A stretch of 19,015 bases of DNA, taken from positions 1 through 19,015 of the forward strand of contig MU617214.1 of NCBI GenBank assembly GCA_025201705.1. The letters are read 5' to 3'. The translations under genes were made by a program, and so were the position numbers. Positions 1 to 8,024 of this stretch are shown in pieces. The first letter of the stretch is position 1. Every line of letters begins with the position of its first letter. A model generated the notes under the pieces. That model had not been told where the DNA came from. It did not search any database and saw only the letters and a program-made list of their open reading frames with translations. This DNA is from Dissophora ornata. Taxonomy: Eukaryota > Mortierellomycota > Mortierellomycetes > Mortierellales > Mortierellaceae.

Positions 1-370
1 TTTTTTTTTTCTTTCGTAATCCTATTTTATCCGCACGCAATGTTCCACATCCGTTTACTCCTCTTATCCTTGCTGTTCAATAAACAACAAAGATCCGCTT
101 GGAGAATTTGGAGAATGCAATCCGCCCAGTCGAATAGGAAAAAATAAAAACATGAAAAAAAGAGAAAATGCAATCGAATATGAAATGGTACACATCACAT
201 TAAAAAGGGAACAGCAAAGGTAAAAAAAAAAAAAACATGATACAATCTCTCTCTCTCTCGTCCTGAGAAGACAACCCTGTGCAATTGATCCTGTTCCTCT
301 GCTTGGATGACCTTTTGTTGCTTTCAGTGCGCCTCTCGTCCCCTGTATCCTTCTCTGCTCCTGTCATTGC
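1..370. other. 3' flank of PABP2; simple-sequence rich, no gene seen
   Basis: This stretch lies downstream of the minus-strand PABP2 stop codon and should hold its 3' UTR. It has a T10 run at the window edge, an A13 run near 222-234 and a short CT repeat near 246-258. I see no open frame with coding character. No canonical AATAAA is visible on the minus strand, so the polyadenylation site could not be placed. Confidence 0.5.
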
Positions 371-1350
371 TTAGTATGGCGCGTAGTAACCTCCGCGTCC
401 GCCACGGCCACGTCTACCAAATTAAACGCAAATACGATATAAGCATCAATTAAATATGAACCCTTCCTCCTGTGACAAAATACATTTCAAATCAACGAAT
501 CATTACCCTCCACGGCCACGGAATCCTCCACCATATGGTGGTGCGCCATACACGGGCTGGCCATATCCGCCGCCGCCACCGCCGCCATAAGCCCCATGTC
601 CCGCAAAACCTCCCCGGTATGCACCGCGACCACGGCCCCGACCACGTGCTGCCATTCCTGGAACATTGGTGCGCTTGGGTGTAACCTTGATCAGACGAGC
701 GCGGAACAGAGACTCATTGAGGACCATGGCGTTGGCAACGGATGAAGCATCTGCGAACTCAACATAGGCATATCCTTTGGGCTGTCCAGTCCACTTGTCG
801 CACAAAATTGTAATGCGATTAATGGTGCCGCATGACTGGAAATGCGACTGAAGCTCTTCTGGTGTCGAACCCCAATCGACATTCCCGACATAGACTGATC
901 TTGAATCAACAGCCTCCTTATCTATTTTGTGTGTCGTTTATAACAAGAATTCGATGAACAGTTAAGCAACGGGATAGTGACTGGGATTGGAGTGTAAGAT
1001 GGCTACGAGTGAAGAAGAAAGATCAGAATGCAGACATACCTTCCTCGACCATGTTCATATCCTTCTCTGCCTGAGCCTGCATCTCACGGAGCTTGGCAGC
1101 TTCAGCCTCCATTTCCTTGACGCGCTGCTTCATAGCCTCGATCTCCTAAAATATGTGTCCGAAAAAAAGGCGATCAGTTGGTGAGGTTTCTGCCATGGAA
1201 GTCATGATGTGGGATGCGGAGTTATCTTGCTACCACTGTGGATAAAAATAATCAGGTGTTATTTCCCGTTACCTCATCGCCAATATCTCTCTCGAGATCC
1301 TCGGTTTCAGCAGCAACGTGGTTGGTGATGTTGGAGTCTTCTGTGGACAT
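371..1350 (-). CDS. PAB2: Nuclear polyadenylate-binding protein 2 (PABPN1/Pab2 type)
   Basis: Seen: four exons on the minus strand, 1273-1350, 1040-1145, 507-921 and 371-413, joined by GT..AG introns that keep one frame of 213 residues. Residues 27-61 form a charged helix likely to be a coiled coil. One RRM spans about 69-145, with RNP2 VYVGNV (71-76) and RNP1 KGYAYVEF (110-117). The tail is rich in RG/RGG and glycine and ends in YYAPY. Known of the family: coiled coil, single RRM and arginine-methylated tail, in that order, is the PABPN1 / S. pombe Pab2 plan; the protein coats nuclear poly(A) tails, stimulates poly(A) polymerase and takes part in nuclear RNA turnover. The start is the first ATG of exon 1, and the exon 2-3 join (G|AT) is the only one that keeps the RRM frame. 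The gene symbol is by analogy with S. pombe. Fission-yeast Pab2 is slightly shorter and human PABPN1 longer; the human poly-alanine N-terminus is absent. Confidence 0.93.
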
Positions 1351-2100
1351 GATTTAGAAAGTGTGTGCGTAAATATCTGTACTATATATCAATCAGGAAA
1401 TGGAACGAAAGACGACAAATGTTAGTGAACAGAAATTACGCGCTTTGTGCAGATGTGAGACCCTTTTTAAGCATTCATTAATGCCATCTACGACAGTGCT
1501 ACGAGCGACAGCGATTGCCACAAGCGCCTGCTCCATTTCACCTCGTCGGGGGCCATTCGTCCCAGCAACAAGATATGAACGGACAGCATTGAAAAGGGAA
1601 GGGGGCGCTGGGAACAAGGCCAGCCAGGGGTATGGCACTACTGTTGGGAATATGGTCAAATGGGCGTCTTTTGAGATTCAAGGCACCGCCTGAAAGCGGT
1701 ACAAAGTACACCGCCATGAGGGGTTGTTGGTTGACCAAGAACTAGTGCCATTGCTTGTCAAGGGTGGAATGAATCCCGTCCCATAGAATACGCCTGGTTG
1801 AAGACAACAACAAAGGTCGCTGTGGTGTCGATAAAGTGAGATGAGCGTATCTCTTGCTGAGCACACTAGGCCGAATCCAAGAAAGGCATTCAGCAAGACT
1901 TACCAGATGTCGAAGGGGATGTTGATGGAACAAAAAGGACAAAACGGGGTGCTGTCCAGTTCGGCCACACAAATAAAAAAAAGGCGCCAATATTTCATTT
2001 CATATAAACGGTCACCGAACGATTTGCTCATCGCACGTCCTTTGTGCCTCATCAACACACCACACCGCGCTACATTCCAAGAGCTCTCTGGGCGAGGGGT
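1351..2100. promoter_or_regulatory. PABP2 upstream region, possible 5'-UTR intron
   Basis: This is the gap between two minus-strand genes transcribed in the same direction. On the minus strand a strong donor (CTG|GTAAGT) begins at about 1902, and possible acceptors include a CTGAT..ATATAG stretch at about 1388-1400, just before the PABP2 start. A 5'-UTR intron is therefore possible but unproven. An open minus frame of 88 codons (1393-1659) has no ATG at its beginning. I recognise no protein here. Confidence 0.3.
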
Positions 2101-2106
2101 TTTATT
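2101..2106 (-). terminator. AATAAA polyadenylation signal
   Basis: AATAAA on the minus strand, about 70 nt downstream of the stop codon of the secreted-protein gene (2175-2963). Position and orientation fit that gene's cleavage/polyadenylation signal. Confidence 0.5.
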
Positions 2107-2174
2107 GACCCCAACATCTCCCAGGCATACAGGCAAGGCGTGTCCAGCTGCTATTCTGAGTGAGTGGCGCTTTC

Positions 2175-2963
2175 TTAGAAGATCGATGCGACGATCAATG
2201 CTATTACCAAAAGAAGCCCATGTGTCCATATCCCATGCCTGGCTCTATTTAAGCATGCCTCAGACCTTGCCTTCGGTATAAGGCCCGTGTGCGTAATGCT
2301 GCCAGGCGTTGGCGGGCCCACAACCTTGGGTTTCTTTTTAAGCGCCTGGATGTCCTCTCCCTTCCTTGTGGAGCTTTTATCCTTGCTTGGATGTTGGTCA
2401 TCCTCGGAATCATCGTCCTTGATGTTGTCTCTGCCACTGCGATTGCTCTCCTCTGTTGGAGTAACCGCGAACCTGTTCTTCCTTCGGCGGGGGCTCTCCA
2501 AGTTCAGCTTGCGCATCACAGCGTGTGGCCCACGGTGTTGCCTGTATTGTGAATACCAGTCCTGATGTGCCATCATATAGACCTTGCCATTCTTGCGGAA
2601 CAGCGACTTTGGAAGCCTACGGAAACAGATATCGGGCTTCTTCAGATGAACTTTTTCCGGAGCGGCTACACTACCAGTTGTCCCAAAACAATCAGCAGAT
2701 TCCGACTTGAACTCCTCCTTCCGTTCCTTCCCTTTCTGTTTCCTGTCCTCTTCGCTGTCGCCCCTCTTTTTGCAGCCGTGTGTACTCTTTGAGGCATGCT
2801 TTGCTAGGTAATGTCGCTGGTTATGGCGGTCCAAGATGGGGTTAGTGGCGTCAAATCCTGCACGGACTGCGTTGGAACTGGAAGAGGCCGCGACAGCAAC
2901 ACTACGACACAGAGTTGATAGGCAAATGATCGAGACCCAAATGGCGGCGAAAGACACTTTCAT
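2175..2963 (-). CDS. Secreted, strongly basic protein with GPI-like tail; family unknown
   Basis: Seen: one uninterrupted frame of 262 residues. The ATG at 2963 is the only ATG near the start and opens a clear signal peptide: a hydrophobic core at 5-19 and an AVAA cleavage region at about 23-26. The mature part is hydrophilic and Lys/Arg-rich, with many dibasic sites, an acidic patch (182-190, DDDSEDD) and four cysteines (64, 92, 113, 237). A less skewed segment at 108-150, with Trp, Tyr and His, is the best candidate for a folded domain. Residues 250-262 are hydrophobic right up to the stop. Inference: signal peptide plus terminal hydrophobic tail without a cytosolic end suggests a GPI-anchored cell-surface protein; a single-pass membrane protein is the alternative. 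I do not recognise the family. No intron is needed. Confidence 0.65.
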   Translation of the reverse strand: MKVSFAAIWVSIICLSTLCRSVAVAASSSSNAVRAGFDATNPILDRHNQRHYLAKHASKSTHGCKKRGDSEEDRKQKGKERKEEFKSESADCFGTTGSVAAPEKVHLKKPDICFRRLPKSLFRKNGKVYMMAHQDWYSQYRQHRGPHAVMRKLNLESPRRRKNRFAVTPTEESNRSGRDNIKDDDSEDDQHPSKDKSSTRKGEDIQALKKKPKVVGPPTPGSITHTGLIPKARSEACLNRARHGIWTHGLLLVIALIVASIF

Positions 2964-3304
2964 GACTTCTTTTTTTTTAACTTTCTGGCTGTCAGCTTTG
3001 AACACCGTGTCGTTGAGAAAACGGAAGGTTGCGAGCTGCGGCAAAGACTAGGGATGAGCAATTGCAGATGTAGGGAGTGTAGAATGCAGGGGAGGCAGAC
3101 TCATTCCTATTCACGTCATAAACGTCAGTCATCACGGTTGGTCCACATTGGAACCATCTCTTTTTGCCCAAAACGAACCTCTGTGCGAGGCGCGTCGCGA
3201 CACATCGCGCGTTACAACCTACACAGCAAACACATACTCGGCTGACTCTGAGTATAAGAATAAATGGCGCATTGACGCCCACAGATACACTTGACTATCT
3301 TTCG
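2964..3304. promoter_or_regulatory. Upstream region of the secreted-protein gene
   Basis: This short intergenic stretch lies 5' of the minus-strand secreted-protein gene. A T9 run sits directly upstream of its start codon. I saw no strong promoter motif and no convincing coding frame. Confidence 0.3.
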
Positions 3305-3681
3305 TCAAGGACTGTGTCTTCGAGCTGCTTGTTGAGGTGAAATGGCCAACACAACGGCATCATTACCCAACGCGACTTGCATGCCTTCCTCAACCACAAG
3401 GAGAGTTATGATATGGCATGGTCCCAAGATGGTCATGGTGCGACCATCGTAGACTGCCAGGGACGTCTGCAAGGCCCATGTTGAGATGGATTGACGCCAG
3501 GACATCAACGTAGCAGAATGCTTCACTTTTTAGTATGTCGCCTCAATGTCTATCCCTTTGGGTATGTGGACGTGCCCCAAGGGACCGTGACCTTGACGTA
3601 TACCTTCCTTTCGGTGTCGATGGCGGGTTTAATGGTGTTGAACTGGAAAGGCGTGGGATTGGTGGCGGGGAGGGCATTACC
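3305..3681 (-). pseudogene. Possible remains of a decayed gene
   Basis: Seen on the minus strand: a CTGAC branch-like site and a TTTCACAG acceptor just before 3681, then a 43-codon open frame (3681-3550) of ordinary protein composition, ending in TAG. The neighbouring frame runs on a little past that stop, and a further open frame of 73 codons (3526-3305) follows without an ATG. Inference: one exon broken by small frameshifts, with no recognisable first exon upstream. It could also be chance open frames, or a gene whose splicing I could not solve. No family is recognised. Confidence 0.25.
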
Positions 3682-3752
3682 CTGTGAAATAAGATGAGGG
3701 TCAGGGCAGCAACGATGACGAGGAGATGGACATTTCTATCCTCTTGACTATC

Positions 3753-3817
3753 CTCTTGATTAGAGGGCCTGACTGCCAGTACCAGGGTTGATGGTCTATC
3801 AATAACCTAATCAAGAG
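3753..3817. repeat. Hairpin with 11-bp perfect inverted ends
   Basis: CTCTTGATTAG at 3753-3763 is matched by CTAATCAAGAG at 3807-3817. Inside the loop, GGTTGAT and ATCAATAACC are partly complementary and extend the fold. A 12-bp tandem repeat (TATCCTCTTGAC then TATCCTCTTGAT, 3737-3760) overlaps the left arm. It may be a small foldback element or a chance hairpin; I see no clear target-site duplication. Confidence 0.5.
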
Positions 3818-5152
3818 CGGAAGAAAGAGGTACATTCATTCATACATTTCTTTCAGCCACCTCTACTCTTGACGCTGCACAAGCCTTGGTCCGTTCGCGA
3901 GAATCTCAAACCAACACTTCTCCCTTTGACTGCCCTCCTCCTCTTCCTCCTCTTCCCACTACCTATCCTCATTTCTCCGAGTGCTGCGGCCTTCGAAATC
4001 CACACCCCAGCTCGTCTGCTTATTCAAACTAGCACTCAGGTAGGCCCTCGCTTTGTCATATTCCTTCCCCTCCCCCTATTCTATTTCTCCTCCAGCGCTC
4101 TTTCTTGCGCCAGCCGGAATCATGCACATGTGCATGTTCAGACAGTCTCGCGCGTTTGGAACCGAGTCAATAACCGACATGTTCAGAGTCGAACCTGCTT
4201 GATATCAATGTTCTGTCCTCACTCTTGAATCTGTGGACGATCAGATGAAGCGCTGAGCGCGGATAACATGCATCGCCATGTCGCCCACACATTGCACAGC
4301 GATATCGCGATTGCGAAGAGCGCTTTATTTCGCCATATCCTTCACCATGAATACCTTTTCCGAATCCTGAGGTGTTTCGCAAGGACGCAAGGACCATGTT
4401 CTGAATCGCTCACCGCTCCTCTGCCTTGGTTTGGCTGATGATGCACAGTGCATTGTTTTGTTGATGCCCTAATCAGGTGTTCATCACTCCCACAAGGCAA
4501 TGGATGGGCGAACGCTGCTTTATCCTCCGTTTATCTCTCATTCCCTACGGCTATCCGAATTCGCTGTAATCCATCCTTTTTTAATGATTATCGCTTGCCG
4601 CCTTACATTTCTGGGCAAATTTCTTAGCGATCAAAGTTCACAGTTCATCTTCTCAATTACACCTCTGCAAACCCACACAAGTGTCCATTTGCAAGTAGCT
4701 GGCAGGTGATATACATCCATTGCACCTTATCTACTTCATCTCCTCGCATTTTTTTTTTTTTTTTGGCTTTCAGTGACAAACGGATCCTGTCGTGGCTCAA
4801 GCACGCCTGTTGGAGACTGAATGTCGCTATCTAACGCACATCCCTCACCATTGTTATATCATGGCGCAATCGCACATGGAGGACATTGTATTGTTTCTTT
4901 GCTCTATTTCTTTACCGATTCATTCTCAGCAAAAAACCAATTCTCTGATATACTAGCAGAGCCATATCTATCCTCGTGTGTGTATGACTGTGGAAAAGGG
5001 GAGGAGTGCTTTTTTTTCCAAAGTGGGAGGTAGTGGTGTTAGTAGCGGTAGGCGGTAGTAGTGGGACATCGCTACTTATTAGGATTATCATGATGCTCCA
5101 GCCCTTCCTCCCTTCTGCCTTGGACCGTCCGTCCCTCTATCAATTCTCCTTT

Positions 5153-5512
5153 TCAAGAAAGACACAGTAATGAAACGCATGCGTCGTCGACGGAGGCGGG
5201 AGAGCAAGAGGAGAGTTGTGCAAGGATGACATGTGTTTGTGCAGCATTGATTTTCACATTCTGCTCAGTTGGGTTGTCACGTCTCCACAGCCGTTCTTGA
5301 TTTTTGATGTCCACCCTTTCGCTGTCGGCTCCAGAAAAACAGGTTGTGGGTCCCATACTTTTAAAATGCCGCATGGGAGACTCCCCTCCCATTACAATCA
5401 CTGGTATCTCTTCTACAAATGCAAAAGGCCCACACGTTGTTCCATTGTTGCGGTAACTCAACGTTGGATTCATCGCCCAAAGAGAGGATACGAACGTCCG
5501 TGTGCGGCCCAT
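5153..5512 (-). CDS. Small open reading frame, doubtful
   Basis: A 119-codon frame starts at an ATG (5512) and ends in TGA. The predicted peptide is of mixed composition, with no signal peptide, membrane segment or motif that I recognise. Its middle looks moderately protein-like, while the end is Ser/Cys-rich. No neighbouring exon could be linked. It is listed because it is the only ATG-started frame of this size in the surrounding 2 kb; chance is the likelier explanation. Confidence 0.15.
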   Translation of the reverse strand: MGRTRTFVSSLWAMNPTLSYRNNGTTCGPFAFVEEIPVIVMGGESPMRHFKSMGPTTCFSGADSERVDIKNQERLWRRDNPTEQNVKINAAQTHVILAQLSSCSPASVDDACVSLLCLS

Positions 5513-5880
5513 GTGTTTAGTGTTGACGAGAAACGCATTTCAGATGATAAATATATTTCATTTCACATTCGCAAGCAAAAGTAACAGCAACCAAACAGTG
5601 CACAAACCTATCTCAACAAAATAAGAATGCTCATCGACATGCGTGCATGTCTGCACCTCGCAATACCTCCGATCTGCGCTTGTGCATTTGGATGTTGTAT
5701 TGATGTGTTCTTCTTCTTGAATCCTGTAGTGTGCGACAAGGGTGTAAAACACGGCCATCCTGAGACAGCAGCTTTCTTATCGCACACACTAAATCCAGAG
5801 TGGCGCAAAATCCACTGTCGACTACGACATTGCATTGTGCATCACTCTTGATAACCAGCGCAGCCGCGCCTGCAATAGCA

Positions 5881-7938
5881 ATGCTTCAGCACCATTACCT
5901 TCAAACGCCGATCCTAACTGCAGTAGCTGCAGTAGCTGCAGTAGCTACACCATATCCTGTGCCGGCACAGGTCGGGGAAACTTTCGGCCCAGGTGTTCGG
6001 GTCCCTACTCTGCACGTGGAACCAATGAGAGGCCGTTATGAAGATTGCGGGGAGATGAGTACGAGCCAGCAGCCCCGATCGTGGACAGAGGCTATGCTGA
6101 ACAAGGATAGCCGAGGAGAACAGGGATACTCACGAGAGCCTAGACCAATTTCGGAGTCGCACTTGGCCCGTGAGCCAGCTCTGGAATCCGATAGGGTTGA
6201 GAGGCCGCCCTCTCCAAAAAAGACGATAACGCTATCGTTGCCAACCACACCCAGCACTACCCCATCCGAAATTTCATCCTCTCCCCTTTTCCCGCCTTGC
6301 GTCTTTTTCACTTCCACATCCACTTCCACTTCCACATCCACCTCTGCCTCCAAACCTCTGCTTCTATCATTATCTGCCTCTCACCGCTCCCCGTCCCCAT
6401 CCTCAAGGAACTGCCCATGTCCTATCGCCACTCCCATCATGCCCATAGCAACACTATCGCCTGCATGCTCGCAATCGCCGACAATCAAAAACACAAAATC
6501 GTCACTTGACTGTACCTCTTCCCCTTCTGTCCTAGCCTCCTCACTACAGACTGCCTGCTATGCCAGCGAATGTGGCAGGCTTTTGGCCCGACAATCAAGG
6601 ACAAGTCTCAACAGACTGTTGGACTCTGTCATGGACAACGCCACGGTCCTTGCAGAGTCGAATTCCAGGCACCACCAATACCCAGATCACGACACCTGCG
6701 GTCCTCCTCTCCCCGATTCCACGTCCGCAATACCAGCAGCGTCGTTATCTGCAACAGCAATGCAGCAGCGACCTGGTATGGTGACTCGCCTGAGCTCCAA
6801 GGCTAAATTTTTTGTCAGCGATGAAGAGAGCGAGGACGAGGACGAAGAAGACCGAGAGGATCATCAGGTCAGCACTGAAGTATCCTTTATTAAAGCCACA
6901 TCAATCCGCGGCCCCGCCGATCGTCAGGACGATGGCTGTGAGCACTCGGGCCGGGAGGGTCAGGACGAGGACGAGGACAAGGACAGAGTATGGCAAAACA
7001 TTTGTTTCTCACAACAGCCATCGGTGGCCTATACCTCCAATGTAGTGAGAAGACAGTCGTTACTCTCCGATTTGTTTATGGCGGAGAAACTCTTAGCTAC
7101 TCAGAAGAGATCTTGCGGGATTGCAGACAGTGGAGCTGCAATTTGGACACCCAGGCCCCTGACACGCAGCCACAGCGCCACCACATCAGATGGAGATGCT
7201 TCATTCTCTGGCCGTCAGCTATATCAGACAGTGGCCGGATTGGGGTATCAGTCCATACAAACCAATCAACGTCAGCCAGGCAATCAACAACCTACTCAAG
7301 TGATCTCTGGCCACAGAAGAGCATCGACATCATCATTGCGGAGGACGAAGCCCTCAATGTTCAAAAAGTTGGACGAATTGGCCGTGGACACTGTTGTCAC
7401 TCACCAGAAAGCAGGGACAGCAACCCTTTTGCCGCAGGTACCTGCTTCTCAGCATGCAGCATCATCAGCAGCTGTACCAAAGGCTATCCTCAAACCGCAG
7501 TCCAAATCTACTTCATCGCCACCAATTTTCGCAGCGCCGCCAACATGTACAGCAATCTGCAAAGCAACACTTGTAACAACACCGCCACAACCAGCATCGT
7601 CTCGTGACGCATCAGCATCTCAATCCCCACTCAAATCTCACACCAATCGAAACAACCGCTCCACTCTACCAGCAACAGTCAATAGCTGCCGCTATTCCCC
7701 AGCGATCGCCACGACAAAAACTGCATTTGCAACTGCATCTGCGACGTCCAATTGTATAGCTTCCGTCTCTTCTGCATCTGCCGCCACTGTCGCAGCTGCC
7801 GCGGCAGTAGGCGCGGGTGAGGGAGGCGATGATTTGGGCTGGTCCCGAATGTATCATGTCCAGGCTCATATCCACACGTTTTATGGACAACTGACGTCGT
7901 CCATTCAACGAGCAATCTCAACACTTTCTACAGTGTAG
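5881..7938 (+). CDS. Low-complexity Ser/Thr-rich regulatory-type protein, DUF3295-like
   Basis: Seen: one open frame of 685 residues from the first ATG (5881); the frame stays open about 27 codons further 5' but without another ATG. Most of the chain is low complexity: an Ala/Val repeat near residues 13-21 coded by a 9-bp tandem repeat, an (ST) repeat near 142-153, Ser/Pro-rich stretches and an Ala-rich segment near 630-650. Two islands look conserved-type: KAKFFVSDEESEDEDEED at about 306-323, and SNVVRRQSLLSDLF at about 386-399. A second acidic patch (DEDEDKD) is near 361-367. Known: fungal DUF3295-family proteins combine a FF-plus-acidic block with an (S)RRSLL motif and lie downstream of a DUF1752-type segment. 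The family call is an inference from these two motifs only. A nuclear or signalling role is plausible but not shown. The gene converges with the elongase, 86 bp between stops. Confidence 0.65.
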   Translation: MLQHHYLQTPILTAVAAVAAVATPYPVPAQVGETFGPGVRVPTLHVEPMRGRYEDCGEMSTSQQPRSWTEAMLNKDSRGEQGYSREPRPISESHLAREPALESDRVERPPSPKKTITLSLPTTPSTTPSEISSSPLFPPCVFFTSTSTSTSTSTSASKPLLLSLSASHRSPSPSSRNCPCPIATPIMPIATLSPACSQSPTIKNTKSSLDCTSSPSVLASSLQTACYASECGRLLARQSRTSLNRLLDSVMDNATVLAESNSRHHQYPDHDTCGPPLPDSTSAIPAASLSATAMQQRPGMVTRLSSKAKFFVSDEESEDEDEEDREDHQVSTEVSFIKATSIRGPADRQDDGCEHSGREGQDEDEDKDRVWQNICFSQQPSVAYTSNVVRRQSLLSDLFMAEKLLATQKRSCGIADSGAAIWTPRPLTRSHSATTSDGDASFSGRQLYQTVAGLGYQSIQTNQRQPGNQQPTQVISGHRRASTSSLRRTKPSMFKKLDELAVDTVVTHQKAGTATLLPQVPASQHAASSAAVPKAILKPQSKSTSSPPIFAAPPTCTAICKATLVTTPPQPASSRDASASQSPLKSHTNRNNRSTLPATVNSCRYSPAIATTKTAFATASATSNCIASVSSASAATVAAAAAVGAGEGGDDLGWSRMYHVQAHIHTFYGQLTSSIQRAISTLSTV
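5919..5947 (+). repeat. 9-bp tandem repeat in coding sequence
   Basis: CTGCAGTAG occurs three times in a row, plus a partial copy, near the start of the 685-aa frame. It is in phase and encodes an Ala-Val-Ala type repeat. This is a simple repeat that could vary in length between strains. Confidence 0.8.
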
Positions 7939-7943
7939 GCGAT

Positions 7944-7949
7944 AATAAA
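7944..7949 (+). terminator. AATAAA polyadenylation signal
   Basis: AATAAA begins 6 nt after the stop codon of the 685-aa gene. It fits that gene's polyadenylation signal, although it is close to the stop; processing here would leave a very short 3' UTR. Confidence 0.4.
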
Positions 7950-7981
7950 CACAATGGCAAAACAAATAACGGCGCTTATAA

Positions 7982-7987
7982 TTTAAT
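7982..7987 (-). terminator. ATTAAA polyadenylation-like signal
   Basis: ATTAAA on the minus strand, about 38 nt after the elongase stop codon. With the opposite signal at 7944-7949 it suggests that both 3' ends fall inside the 86-bp gap or overlap slightly. Confidence 0.35.
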
Positions 7988-8024
7988 GGAGTTTAACAAA
8001 AAGAATAGTCCATAACTATAAGTT

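Larger units (their letters stand above)
3682..5880. other. Long intergenic stretch, no convincing gene
   Basis: About 2.2 kb without a frame I would defend. It holds a hairpin at 3753-3817, pyrimidine-rich tracts near 3925-3990, a poly-T acceptor-like tract (4750-4781, ending CTTTCAG) and a GTAGTAGCGG-like purine-rich patch near 5033-5062. A plus-strand open frame near 3869-4045 gives a hydrophobic, signal-like peptide followed by CAG|GTAGGC, but it lacks an ATG. A minus-strand ATG frame of 119 codons (5153-5512) has no recognisable motif. Part of the stretch could be an intron-bearing 5' UTR of the gene at 5881. Confidence 0.35.

Noticed and set aside
1900..2229. Minus-strand ATG frame of 109 codons with a CPFC motif near its end
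   Set aside because: It starts inside the 3' part of the secreted-protein gene and spans that gene's AATAAA signal, so it is most likely 3'-UTR and intergenic sequence.
3869..4228. Hydrophobic signal-like peptide followed by a possible donor (CAG|GTAGGC)
   Set aside because: There is no ATG, the hydrophobic run comes from a pyrimidine-rich tract, and no downstream exon could be joined in frame.
6990..7607. A 205-codon ATG-started frame overlapping the 685-aa gene in another plus frame
   Set aside because: It lies wholly inside the longer frame, shows no recognisable domain, and its Ser/Thr/Gln-rich makeup is what a shifted reading of low-complexity sequence gives. The conserved-type islands are in the longer frame.
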